Source of the DNA: an uncultured Saprospiraceae bacterium
Lineage (GTDB): Bacteria > Bacteroidota > Bacteroidia > Chitinophagales > Saprospiraceae
Assembly (NCBI GenBank): GCA_937929945.1
Contig: CALFUK010000190.1
Span: 1 to 64,000, forward strand
DNA length: 64,000 nucleotides
Reading direction: 5' to 3'
Of this stretch, positions 28,783-37,462 are shown piece after piece (within the stretch, counting starts at the first letter, position 1; each line of letters begins with the position of its first letter). A program made the position numbers and the translations under genes. The notes below the pieces were generated by a model. That model did no database searches, was not told the DNA's origin, and saw only the letters and a program-made list of their open reading frames with translations.

Positions 28783-31368
28783 ATGAATATTAAATTTGCA
28801 GCCATCGCTCTGGCATTCGTGATAAGCATCTTACCTCTACTATGCTTCTCTCAGCTGAGTCAAGCTGGTCAGCCATATTCATTCTCTAAGTCAATGAGCC
28901 GAGATAAAATACCCACTGTCAAAATGAAAGCTGTGGATATGTCTGCTATCCGTAGAGAAGATAAGGTAAACGATAAGATGTCAGGCAAGCCATTTAGATT
29001 CGGTGTCGAGCAGACTGTCAATCTCAACTTAAAGAATGCAGGAGCTTGGAATACCCTGCCCAATGGAGATCGTCTCTGGAGACTTGTGATTGAGGATGCT
29101 GATGCGAAGTCAATCAATCTGGTGTATGATGAATTTTACCTTCCTCAGGATGCCAGCTTATACCTGTACAGTGAGAATTATCAGCAAATTTTAGGTGCCT
29201 TCACTGCTCGAAATAATAAGCCAGATGGAAGTTTTGCGACAGCACTCACCACTGGTGATAAGGTGTATTTAGAATATTATGAACCAGCAGCAGTCAAAGG
29301 TAAAGGTGCTATCCAAATAAAGACAGTGGTCCATGGTTATCGATCAGTCTTCACAAAGAGTAATAATGACCTGGGATTCTCAGGAGGATGTAATGTAGAT
29401 ACAGAATGCCCCGAAGGCGATGCTTGGAGAGAGCAGCTGAAGTCTGTGGGTAAAACCATTTCGGGCGGCTCGCTCTGCAGTGGTACGCTCGTCGCTAATA
29501 CCTCTGGTGATCGAAGGCCTTTATTTCTGACAGCGAATCACTGTGGGTTTTCGAATACCGTCGTAGTATATTGGCGATTCGAGCGACCACAGTGCGGATC
29601 AGGCACGCCTGACGATACGCAGACCACCAGCGGTGCCACTATCATAGCAGATGTAGACGGTAATCCTGGCGGTGCCATCAGAAGCTCAGATCATTTGCTC
29701 CTGGAGCTTTTAGAAAATCCAGCTGATGCTTATGATGTATACTTCGCTGGATGGGATGCCTCAGGTGCAACGCCGCAAGGAGTGACGGGCATCCATCACC
29801 CTGCTGGTGATGCTAAAAAGATCAGTATGGACAGCGACCTGCTGACCAGCACCGATTATTTAGATCCTGCTGTGGACCCTAATGAGTCACACTGGAGAGT
29901 GGCAGACTGGGATAGCGGGACCACAGAAGGTGGCTCGTCAGGCTCTGCTTTATTTGATGATGCGACGAAGAGAATTATTGGGCTATTGTCTGGAGGATTT
30001 GCAGCCTGTGGTAATGATGATGATGATTACTATGGCAAGTTCTCATTTGCCTGGCTGAATGAAGGGACGACTGAGCCCAGTGAAAGACTGAAAGACTGGC
30101 TGGACCCTAATGACACTGGGGTATCAGCGATTGATGGCTATGGAGTGTCTGACATCATATTGAAAGCTGGTGATGCAGTACGGAGCACTTGTGATTCAGA
30201 TATACTCTATCAATTTGATCTGATGCTATCTGACCAAGTCACAAATGATGTGAGCCTCAATGCTTCAGGGGCTCCTACAGCTGTCACCACCAGTTTTGAT
30301 ATGAATCCGATATCTCAGAGTGGATCATATAGCTTGATGCTTACAGGTATCGCGAGTGCTGCTCCTGGTAGCTATTCAATCATAGTGACGGCGACTGATG
30401 GCACGACAACTGCTGATTTTGCCTTCCAGCTGGTCATAGAAAATAACATAACTGCTGAGCCTGTCCTGTTAAGTCCATCGGATGGGACCAGGGTCGAAAC
30501 CTTAAATCCTGAACTCACTTGGATTGATATCAATGCAGCTTCATATCAAGTAGAAATTTCAACTGATATGAGCTTTAGCACCGTAGTTCAGACTAGTATT
30601 TCTAACACCGCCTCAGTCAGTATACCTGACTTAATGAGTAACACCATTTATTATTGGAGGGTCAAGGGGGAGAATACCTGCGGTGAAGGCCCCGCTAGTG
30701 CAGTCTTCCGTTTTCAAACCAGCGATATCTCTTGCAGGACATATAGTAGTATGGATACACCGATCAGTATTTCTGACGGCCCGCCTCCTAATGAAATCAC
30801 TAGTGTCATATCTGTGTCTGATGCAGTTAGCATTTCTGACGTAAATGTATTGGGACTCGAGATTCAGCATACTTGGATTTCAGATTTGCTTGTGAGTATA
30901 GAGCATGTCGAGACAGGGACTTCTGCGCTTATTATCGAAAATGCATGTGATGATGAATTCAATATTTTAGGTGACTTTGATGATGCTGGAGACGCACTGG
31001 AGTGTCCACCCTCTGGAGGTGTCTATGTCAGTAAGGAGCCGCTGTCAATTTTTAGTTCAGAATCTTCTGCTGGTAGCTGGAGACTCACCGTCGAAGACCA
31101 ATTTACAGAGGATGGAGGCTCACTCGAGTCATGGTCAATAGAGGTCTGTGGTAGCTTTTCCGATCTGGACTGTCCTCCGAATTATGATTTGACTGGCGCT
31201 CAAAGTCAAAATCAGGTGTATGTGAGTGATGGCAAGATTAGTTCAGAGCAAATCATCACGAGCAATGCTGTTGTGGAGTATAATGCAGGCAACTCAGTAT
31301 TGCTGAAGAAAACATTTGAAACTACACTTGATGTCTCGTTTCATGCTTATATAGATGGGTGTAACTGA
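28783..31368 (+). CDS. Secreted lysyl-endopeptidase-like serine protease with P-domain and 3-coathanger stack C-terminus
   Basis: Extracellular chymotrypsin-fold protease. The signal peptide is followed by a pro-region of about 180 residues, then a catalytic domain resembling lysyl endopeptidase: CNVDTECPEGDAW, His 253 in LTANHCG, Asp 303 in SSDHLLLELLENP and Ser 386 in EGGSSGSALF. After it come an Ig/FnIII-like region (PVLLSPSDGTRVETLNPELTW, YYWRVKGENTCGEGPAS), a proprotein-convertase P-like domain (about 665-800, WISDLLVSIEHVETG, GSWRLTVEDQF) and the C-terminal '3-coathanger stack' domain ending in VSFHAYIDGCN. The last domain is shared with the M36 protease and the protein at 59172. Stand-alone transcript by position. 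Confidence 0.9.
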   Translation: MNIKFAAIALAFVISILPLLCFSQLSQAGQPYSFSKSMSRDKIPTVKMKAVDMSAIRREDKVNDKMSGKPFRFGVEQTVNLNLKNAGAWNTLPNGDRLWRLVIEDADAKSINLVYDEFYLPQDASLYLYSENYQQILGAFTARNNKPDGSFATALTTGDKVYLEYYEPAAVKGKGAIQIKTVVHGYRSVFTKSNNDLGFSGGCNVDTECPEGDAWREQLKSVGKTISGGSLCSGTLVANTSGDRRPLFLTANHCGFSNTVVVYWRFERPQCGSGTPDDTQTTSGATIIADVDGNPGGAIRSSDHLLLELLENPADAYDVYFAGWDASGATPQGVTGIHHPAGDAKKISMDSDLLTSTDYLDPAVDPNESHWRVADWDSGTTEGGSSGSALFDDATKRIIGLLSGGFAACGNDDDDYYGKFSFAWLNEGTTEPSERLKDWLDPNDTGVSAIDGYGVSDIILKAGDAVRSTCDSDILYQFDLMLSDQVTNDVSLNASGAPTAVTTSFDMNPISQSGSYSLMLTGIASAAPGSYSIIVTATDGTTTADFAFQLVIENNITAEPVLLSPSDGTRVETLNPELTWIDINAASYQVEISTDMSFSTVVQTSISNTASVSIPDLMSNTIYYWRVKGENTCGEGPASAVFRFQTSDISCRTYSSMDTPISISDGPPPNEITSVISVSDAVSISDVNVLGLEIQHTWISDLLVSIEHVETGTSALIIENACDDEFNILGDFDDAGDALECPPSGGVYVSKEPLSIFSSESSAGSWRLTVEDQFTEDGGSLESWSIEVCGSFSDLDCPPNYDLTGAQSQNQVYVSDGKISSEQIITSNAVVEYNAGNSVLLKKTFETTLDVSFHAYIDGCN

Positions 31369-31407
31369 TCGTATGCGGTATTGATGAAGCTTGGAGGTCG
31401 CTTTGAT

Positions 31408-31590
31408 TTATAAGGACGTGGCAGTTTTAGGGCTTACTTGTTCAGTGGCACCATGGATGATCTCATAAATACCCCAATCGATGCGTTTCTGAAACTCCAA
31501 TTCTGAGATGAACTGAATGATATTAGTAGATACGTGCTTGATAATGTATCCGACGGGTTTCTTCTCGATAATTTGAATTTGTTGAACCAT
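31408..31590 (-). CDS. Unrecognised microprotein, paralogue 1 (60 aa)
   Basis: I do not recognise this family. It is taken as a gene because it aligns without gaps over 42 residues with the 51-residue product at 31982-32137 (13 identities plus many conservative changes). Shared positions are I-x-I, K, GY(I/V)I, S, Q-x-I, R(I/V) and the motif WG(I/L)Y(E/D)(I/L). It has no signal peptide or membrane segment, so it is probably cytoplasmic. It lies in otherwise gene-poor DNA, downstream of and opposite to the protease gene. Confidence 0.6.
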   Translation of the reverse strand: MVQQIQIIEKKPVGYIIKHVSTNIIQFISELEFQKRIDWGIYEIIHGATEQVSPKTATSL

Positions 31591-31981
31591 TGGAGTTGAT
31601 TTCTATAATATGTAAAACAAATTAGACTAAATAGTAATGTTTATCAAATTTAAAGTCGAATGTTCTTAATGTGTAGGCGTATTGGTGAATACCTGTAAGT
31701 GATCTGTAGACGACTTTGTTAACATATTATGAATAATACGTATATGATAGTTTCACGTTTGATTTTCGAATAGCAATTTAGTTTGGGAAAAGTTAAAGAT
31801 GCAAGCTTCTGGTGACACACTTAGGGATGTGTGAAGAGCCTAAAGAATGGGCTGGTACTGCTTAAGGATATAATTTGTTATGATCTAACCCAGGATAATT
31901 AATTTTGGAATCGCCCCTTTAGCAAAGAGAAGCCTTTACAAATCATACTGACGAATAACTCCGATATAATTAAAATATTTT
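31591..31981. other. 391-bp spacer between the two microprotein genes
   Basis: AT-rich, with no plausible ORF on either strand. It presumably contains the promoter of the 60-residue microprotein near its right-hand end on the - strand minus the coding part; only a weak CACAC/GTGTG hairpin near 31815-31840 was noticed. Confidence 0.3.
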
Positions 31982-32137
31982 CTAGTTTAACATCTCTGGG
32001 TTCATGAGGTCGTAGAGTCCCCATTTGACTCGATTATTCAGTAATCCTTTGGGTATGATCTGCTTGGCTTTGGATGAGAGAATGGTGATGACGTAGCCTT
32101 TATCAAGCTTTTTATCGATTTTTATTTTTAAGGGCAT
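31982..32137 (-). CDS. Unrecognised microprotein, paralogue 2 (51 aa)
   Basis: Read on the - strand from ATG at 32137 to TAG at 31982. The product begins MPLKIKIDKKLDKGYVITIL and ends RVKWGLYDLMNPEMLN. It matches the 60-residue protein at 31408 with identical spacing between the GY(V/I)I block and the R(V/I)xWG(L/I)Y block. Both genes have TAGAAA about 12-14 bases before the ATG. It is basic and soluble-looking. Conservation of a gapless alignment between two separate short frames is the evidence for coding; the function is unknown. Confidence 0.6.
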   Translation of the reverse strand: MPLKIKIDKKLDKGYVITILSSKAKQIIPKGLLNNRVKWGLYDLMNPEMLN

Positions 32138-32595
32138 AGGGTGCTTAGTTTCTACAAATAATTAACGAATGTTAAGTGACTTATCTTATAAATTCAATTG
32201 ACTAAATTGTCCATAATGTACGTCGAGAGACTTAAGTCATATAATCTGATGTATATTTCACACCATCACAATATAATATTTGTCATAATCCTAAGTCTGA
32301 ACAGGATATATTTCCCAATAAAGGCAGCTTGTACTGGATGCAAAAGAAGGTAAGAGTCGTATGAGCATAAAAGAATAGCAACACAATTTTTCTTCAATTT
32401 CATCAAATTTCCAGCAGTTGGCATTCTCTAATGATGCGGCCTTAAGTTGATTGCGCCTCTTTTATGTGTTGTGATATGTGCTATTGGAGAATATTATTCT
32501 CATATTATGATTAAATTTAATATAAAATAATATTTTGATGCGAGACTGGTCATAGCATTGAATCAGTATTTTATATGGCACACAAATAATTGCTT
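32138..32595. other. Gene-poor AT-rich stretch before the SulP gene
   Basis: 458 bp with no supported gene on either strand. Its left end must contain the promoter of the 51-residue microprotein (- strand) and its right end leads into the SulP promoter. Confidence 0.3.
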
Positions 32596-32603
32596 TACTT
32601 TTG
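32596..32603 (+). promoter_or_regulatory. Bacteroidota -7 element of the SulP gene
   Basis: TACTTTTG is a perfect match to TAnnTTTG and lies 24 bp before the ATG at 32628. It overlaps an in-frame TTG at 32601, which therefore cannot be the translation start. No clear -33 TTG at the best spacing. Confidence 0.5.
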
Positions 32604-32627
32604 CAGCCTGAAAGTAAAAGCGTAGTC

Positions 32628-34178
32628 ATGGATTCAGTCATTAAATTATTCGATCTCAGTCAAAAGGTAAACTACAAGACAGAGATATTGTCAGGCTTGA
32701 CAGTAGCCTTAGCCTTAGTGCCAGAAGCGATTGCCTTCGCTATGATAGCTGGTCTGTCGCCACTCACAGGTCTCTATGCTGCCTTTAGCGTCGGGCTGAT
32801 CACCTCGATCTTAGGAGGAAGGCCTGGCATGATCTCAGGAGCTACTGGTGCTGTGGCCGTGGTTATCGTCGCCTTAGCTAAAAGTCATGGGGTAGAATAT
32901 ATATTTGCAGCTGTCGTCTTGGCTGGTATCATTCAGATGTTAGCTGGTATATTCCGGCTGGGAAAATTCATCAGGCTGGTCCCTCATCCTGTCATGTTTG
33001 GTTTTGTGAATGGGCTTGCCATTGTCATCTTCTTAGCACAGCTCGACCAGTTCAAGATTATGGGAGACGCTGGTGTCCTGCAGTGGATGACTGGCATGCA
33101 GATGTACAGTATGTTAGCCTTAGTCTTACTTACGATGTTGATCATTTGGGGATTGCCTAAGATCACCAAGGTCGTACCTGCTTCCTTGACAGCTATCATT
33201 GTCATCTCTGCGATTGCCATAGGATTTGGCATGGATACAAAGACGGTAGGTGACATTGCTTCCATCCAGGGAGGCTTTCCACCTTTTCATATTCCTGCGA
33301 TCCCTTTCACTTTCGAAGCTCTCTCCGTGGTGTTCCCATATGCTTTAATCATTGCTGGTGTTGGCCTGATAGAGAGTCTGCTCACCTTGAATCTCATTGA
33401 TGAGATCACGGAGACGCGAGGAAATGGTAACAAGGAGTGCATTGCTCAGGGTCTGGCTAACTTTGTGACGGGCTTATTCTCTGGTATGGGAGGCTGCGCT
33501 ATGATAGGGCAGTCTCTAATCAATATTTCATCAGGTGCCAGAGCGAGACTTTCTGGCATCGTCGCTTCCTTGATGCTCTTAGTCTTCATCATGTTCGGTG
33601 CTTCCATCATAGAGCAGCTACCCATGGCCGCCCTGACAGGACTGATGATCATGGTTGCCATCGGTACCTTTGAGTGGGCGAGTCTGAGGTCATTCGGTAA
33701 GATGCCTGTCCAAGATGTCATTGTCATGGTCTTAGTATCGCTGATCACCGTCTTTTTGCATAATCTCGCTTTGGCAGTCTTAGCTGGTGTGATCATCAGT
33801 GCACTGGCCTTCTCGTGGGAAAATGCCAAGCGCATTAGAGCTAGAAAGCACACGGATGAGGATGGCGTAAAGCACTACGAAATATATGGTCCATTGTTTT
33901 TTGGATCGGTTACAGCATTCAATGACAAATTTGATGTGCAGGAGGATCCCGAGAATGTGATCATAGACTTCTACGAGAGTAGAGTAGCTGATATGTCCGG
34001 TATCGAAGCGCTCAATAGGATAACACACCGCTACAAAGCCGCTGGCAAGACTGTTCAGCTCAAGCACCTCAGCACCAGATGCAGAAAGCTACTGGCTAAA
34101 GCTGATAACATCGTGGACCTCAATATCATCGAAGGTGGTAAGGTGAAGGATTCCAGATCTACCTTTGACCTGGCTTGA
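32628..34178 (+). CDS. SulP/SLC26-family anion transporter with C-terminal STAS domain
   Basis: Inner-membrane anion transporter of 516 residues, probably for sulfate or bicarbonate/dicarboxylate. The SulP signature region ALVPEAIAFAMIAGLSPLTG lies near the N-terminus, followed by about 12-14 membrane segments, and a cytoplasmic STAS domain covers roughly the last 90 residues (VIIDFYESRVADMSGIEAL). The ATG at 32628 is chosen because the promoter element overlaps the only upstream candidate. No sulfur-assimilation or carbonic-anhydrase gene is near, so the substrate is open. Single-gene transcript by position. Confidence 0.93.
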   Translation: MDSVIKLFDLSQKVNYKTEILSGLTVALALVPEAIAFAMIAGLSPLTGLYAAFSVGLITSILGGRPGMISGATGAVAVVIVALAKSHGVEYIFAAVVLAGIIQMLAGIFRLGKFIRLVPHPVMFGFVNGLAIVIFLAQLDQFKIMGDAGVLQWMTGMQMYSMLALVLLTMLIIWGLPKITKVVPASLTAIIVISAIAIGFGMDTKTVGDIASIQGGFPPFHIPAIPFTFEALSVVFPYALIIAGVGLIESLLTLNLIDEITETRGNGNKECIAQGLANFVTGLFSGMGGCAMIGQSLINISSGARARLSGIVASLMLLVFIMFGASIIEQLPMAALTGLMIMVAIGTFEWASLRSFGKMPVQDVIVMVLVSLITVFLHNLALAVLAGVIISALAFSWENAKRIRARKHTDEDGVKHYEIYGPLFFGSVTAFNDKFDVQEDPENVIIDFYESRVADMSGIEALNRITHRYKAAGKTVQLKHLSTRCRKLLAKADNIVDLNIIEGGKVKDSRSTFDLA

Positions 34179-34604
34179 TACTCGGGTTTAGCTATTTTTC
34201 CCATATTTAAGCAATCTATGAGATAGAAGGCGCACTCTTACCTGAAGTATTTGATGAGGTGATGATCCACGTATTACAGACTGGCCATTGAGGAGTTATT
34301 GTCATTAGCTGAGCACATCCCCCATCATTAGACCATCTATCTGTAGCTAACACTTAGATGCCCCTTCCTATGAAAGCATCCACAGCTCTTATGAAACGTC
34401 TATGACGTGGATGATTAAGACACCCAAGCGGATGATTAAGTCTTAGTTATTAGCTGATTGGCATTTCGCCCTGAAAATTTAAACCTATGAAATGATATGA
34501 TTTGTACATTATATGTGTGGAAGATTCTTATTTTAAAGGTCTGTTTTAGAGGTTGGTGCGACTTATGAAGCCCCATCCGCGCATTATTAAAATATTGTCA
34601 TCAA
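34179..34604. promoter_or_regulatory. 426-bp intergenic region before the Crp/Fnr gene
   Basis: No ORF of note. It contains copy B of the dispersed repeat (34391-34493) and, after it, about 110 bp leading to the GTG start of the Crp/Fnr-type gene. It probably holds that gene's promoter and operator. Confidence 0.4.
34391..34493 (+). repeat. Dispersed ~100-bp repeat, copy B (upstream of Crp/Fnr gene)
   Basis: Diverged copy of 23861-23959 in the same orientation. Here the 11-mer GGATGATTAAG occurs twice, at 34409-34419 and 34430-34440, 21 bp apart. The start codon position of copy A is conserved as ATGAAA, but a TGA follows at once, so the copy is not coding. Confidence 0.7.
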
Positions 34605-35189
34605 GTGAATAGGCACGAGCAAACAGAAATAATAAAAAATTCATTTCCGTTTCTGACAGATGACGATGTTGTCCAGATCTTGGACATAGCAGAATACAGA
34701 GCTTGTAAGCACCGTACAGTCCTCATCAAAAGTAAAGAGATTAACAACACCATATTTTTTATCATGGAGGGCATGATCAGAGGCTACTTTATCAATGATA
34801 AGGGCATAGAGAAGAATATATTCCTTAGGCCTGAGCGTACCCTATCTGGCGACCCTAACTCTCTTTTCGAGCAAAAAGAAGCTAAATTCACCTTTGAAGC
34901 CATCACTGATTCTAAGTTTTTGTGCTTTCAGCAATCTGACCTACAAGCACTCATGAGCCGTAACCCGCGCATCATGAAGCTATACATGGCTGGCCTTCAG
35001 GAGAATATTCAGACGATGGTGATGCGCATCGAGTCGCTTATAGACCGTATGCCTGAGCAGCGTTATGATGAGCTGCTGAGTAAGCATCCTCAGTTTTTCC
35101 AAAAAGCTTATCATAAGCACATCGCTAACTATCTGGGGATCACCTCCGTCTCGTTGTCAAGAATCATCAAGCGTAAGCTCCAGAAGTAG
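34605..35189 (+). CDS. Crp/Fnr-family transcriptional regulator
   Basis: Cytoplasmic regulator of 194 residues. An N-terminal cyclic-nucleotide-binding-like domain (about 20-115: TVLIKSKEINNTIFFIMEGM, FLRPERTLSGDPNSLF, FEAITDSKFLCF) is followed by a dimer helix and a C-terminal helix-turn-helix (HKHIANYLGITSVSLSRIIK). The cAMP-contact Arg-Ser pair of true Crp is not evident, nor are Fnr Cys ligands, so the effector is unknown, as in most Bacteroidota members. The start is a GTG at 34605; no in-frame ATG exists near it. Possibly regulates the hydroxylase/CDGSH gene 128 bp downstream. Confidence 0.88.
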   Translation: MNRHEQTEIIKNSFPFLTDDDVVQILDIAEYRACKHRTVLIKSKEINNTIFFIMEGMIRGYFINDKGIEKNIFLRPERTLSGDPNSLFEQKEAKFTFEAITDSKFLCFQQSDLQALMSRNPRIMKLYMAGLQENIQTMVMRIESLIDRMPEQRYDELLSKHPQFFQKAYHKHIANYLGITSVSLSRIIKRKLQK

Positions 35190-35317
35190 GCGTATCTTAA
35201 AGTGCAGGATGTCGATAGCTTGACTTATGATAATAAAGGAAGCTCAGCATCAGAACTTAACGAGTGTATAGCTGAATCCCATTCATTCTGTTCTAACTTT
35301 AGAAAAAGTATAAGAAC

Positions 35318-36403
35318 ATGGAAACACTTTTAAACACCCCTAACATAGATCTTTACGCTGTGCTTGCTATTCTGGGCCTATTCGGTGCCGTAGAGTTTAT
35401 CTTAGGGCACTATCATAATACACAGCGCTCCAAGGATGACTGGATATTAGAGTCGGTTGGCTTCTTCGTTGTCGCTGGCACCAAGCTCTTGATTGTATTT
35501 CTGCTGGTGACCATTGCAGATGGGCTATTCCCACAAGCCTCTAATGCACTGCAGCACTGGTCACTCTGGCTATCCATACCGTTCTATCTTTTTATTGATG
35601 ATGTAGCTCAGTACTGGTATCATAGGTCAGCACACGAGTATGAGTGGCTGTGGAAGCATCACAGAGTACATCACCAAGCAGAGGACATGGGTATCCTCAC
35701 GGCATACCGTAACAGCTGGGTATACTATCTCCTGATGCCTAATCTCTGGTGGGGTGGAGTAGCTACTTATTTAGGGCTCGCGCCAGCGGTGATCTTTGGA
35801 CTGATCTTCAAGCAGATCATTGTCACCAGTACGCATAGCACATGGAAGTGGGATAAAGTGCTTTATAGGGTCAAAGCACTGCATCCAGTCGCATGGGTCA
35901 TAGAGCATATCTTCATTACACCTGCATTTCATTTTGCCCACCATGGTAAGTCTCAGGCTGATCACATCAGTGATCCTAATGGTAACTTTGGCAATACCTT
36001 TTCGCTGTGGGATCAGATGTTTGGTACGGCAAAATTCACCAGGCTTTACCCAGCAGAGTTTGGACTGCAGACCGACCCTGTGGATCCGTGGTACGCACAG
36101 CTACTCTATCCCTTCCTGAAGTCGCCGAAAGAAGGGAGCGAAATATCTAAGAGCTACAAAAAAGAAAAACACATCGGTCAGGAACCACTCAGGACAACTT
36201 TAGAAGCGGGTAGTTATCTGTATTGTCAGTGCGGCTACAGCAGTGAGCAGCCCTTCTGCAATGGCGCTCATCATGGCAGCAAGTTCAAGCCCTTGGTGCT
36301 CGACATCAAGAAGTCGACTAAGGTCTCGCTCTGTACTTGTAAGCTATCTAAGACACCGCCTTATTGTGATAACTCGCATTTGAAAATGGATGTGAATGCT
36401 TAG
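35318..36403 (+). CDS. Sterol-desaturase/fatty acid hydroxylase fused to two CDGSH iron-sulfur motifs
   Basis: Integral membrane di-iron oxygenase of the fatty acid hydroxylase superfamily. About four membrane segments carry His clusters HRSAHEYEWLWKHHRVHH and FHFAHHGKSQADH. A C-terminal extension holds two CDGSH-type 2Fe-2S sites: Cys303, Cys305, Cys314, His318 (CQCGYSSEQPFCNGAH) and Cys339, Cys341, Cys350, His354 (CTCKLSKTPPYCDNSH). The usual Asp-Gly is Asn-Gly in the first and Asp-Asn in the second, but all cluster ligands remain. The fusion suggests that the iron-sulfur module passes electrons to the di-iron site or senses redox state; the substrate (lipid, sterol or carotenoid-like) is unknown. 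Confidence 0.9.
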   Translation: METLLNTPNIDLYAVLAILGLFGAVEFILGHYHNTQRSKDDWILESVGFFVVAGTKLLIVFLLVTIADGLFPQASNALQHWSLWLSIPFYLFIDDVAQYWYHRSAHEYEWLWKHHRVHHQAEDMGILTAYRNSWVYYLLMPNLWWGGVATYLGLAPAVIFGLIFKQIIVTSTHSTWKWDKVLYRVKALHPVAWVIEHIFITPAFHFAHHGKSQADHISDPNGNFGNTFSLWDQMFGTAKFTRLYPAEFGLQTDPVDPWYAQLLYPFLKSPKEGSEISKSYKKEKHIGQEPLRTTLEAGSYLYCQCGYSSEQPFCNGAHHGSKFKPLVLDIKKSTKVSLCTCKLSKTPPYCDNSHLKMDVNA

Positions 36404-36546
36404 TCTATTCATTTTGCTTGACTAAGTCTATTGCATTACCTTATACTTAACAATCCTGAGCTACAATCATATGTGGCTGTTAAAATTTAATGCTTAAAAA
36501 TCATTAAAAGCATAATCTTCGCATTCAATAGTGTGTTATCAATAAG

Positions 36547-37296
36547 ATGAGAATACGATTATTCATTTTACTCGGCATACTTTGCTTGTCCTGTCAGGAT
36601 TCGGTGATGGTAGATGATGATACTCTTTCCAATTATCTGCAAGCGAATAGCGCTTTGAGCTTAGATGAAGTGGTAGCCTGCGCTGGTGGAAATGAAGATG
36701 GGCTTTTAGGCTCAGTGTCACAGCCGATCGATGTCTTTTTTTATCCTGTCAGTGGAGCCACAGAATTTAGATACTTTGAGTATAATGGCACCGCAGCGCC
36801 TCAAGACTTTTCTAATTATGTAGCCAAAGACCTCAGTAGCGAACCCATCTTCAATGGCTATCTACGCAAGTTCAATAACGGCCCAATCAATGATGATCGA
36901 TATGGGATTGTGACTTTTAAGACGTCGACTAAGCTGCATGTATCTAATCCGATCAGACTAAAGACGAATACTAAGCCAACGGAGGAAAATTCAACATTGA
37001 TCACTGTGAATCAAAATGGCGTGAATCCATCATTTGAGTGGGAGGACGGCCTGATAGATGAGAATGCAATTTACTTTCACGTGATTTCTGATTCTAATAA
37101 TGAGTTCATATCAGGAACTTACACTGTGGATAAGCAGTTTAGCTTTTACGATCTGAGCAATGTGGTCTTTAACATTACTGATACTACCTCCATACCTGCA
37201 TTAGAACCAAATCGAGATTACAAGTTCACTTTGATGGCAGTCAGTGAGGATAATTGGATTAATCTATATGCAGAGAAATTGTTTTTTACGCAGTAG
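36547..37296 (+). CDS. Hypothetical lipoprotein
   Basis: 249 residues with lipobox CLSC (Cys 16). I recognise no family. The mature region appears all-beta, with an Ig/FnIII-like look (VNPSFEWEDGLIDENAIYFHVI, YDLSNVVFNITDT, PNRDYKFTLMAVSEDNW). A TAATCTTCGC sequence about 30 bp before the ATG resembles a Bacteroidota -7 element. Likely a surface or periplasmic binding protein; neighbours give no clue. Confidence 0.7.
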   Translation: MRIRLFILLGILCLSCQDSVMVDDDTLSNYLQANSALSLDEVVACAGGNEDGLLGSVSQPIDVFFYPVSGATEFRYFEYNGTAAPQDFSNYVAKDLSSEPIFNGYLRKFNNGPINDDRYGIVTFKTSTKLHVSNPIRLKTNTKPTEENSTLITVNQNGVNPSFEWEDGLIDENAIYFHVISDSNNEFISGTYTVDKQFSFYDLSNVVFNITDTTSIPALEPNRDYKFTLMAVSEDNWINLYAEKLFFTQ

Positions 37297-37462
37297 AGAT
37301 TTATTGGATTGCCGTAATTCGGAAGGCCAGGGGGGGTATAGTATTTATATGGTCAATTTAGTATTCTATAAATACTATCTTACAAAATGATATTTAGGAT
37401 GTCAGATGTACTGAGCTCTCGTGGTGCTACATCCCATTAGTAAGGGCATCTATTAATGAATA

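Noticed and set aside
32601-32627. TTG start for the SulP gene
   Set aside because: It overlaps the best -7 promoter element; the ATG at 32628 follows at a proper distance.
23861-34493. The two ~100-bp repeats as ends of an insertion sequence or transposon
   Set aside because: They are in direct orientation, ~10.5 kb apart, diverged, with no transposase gene between them and no target duplications.
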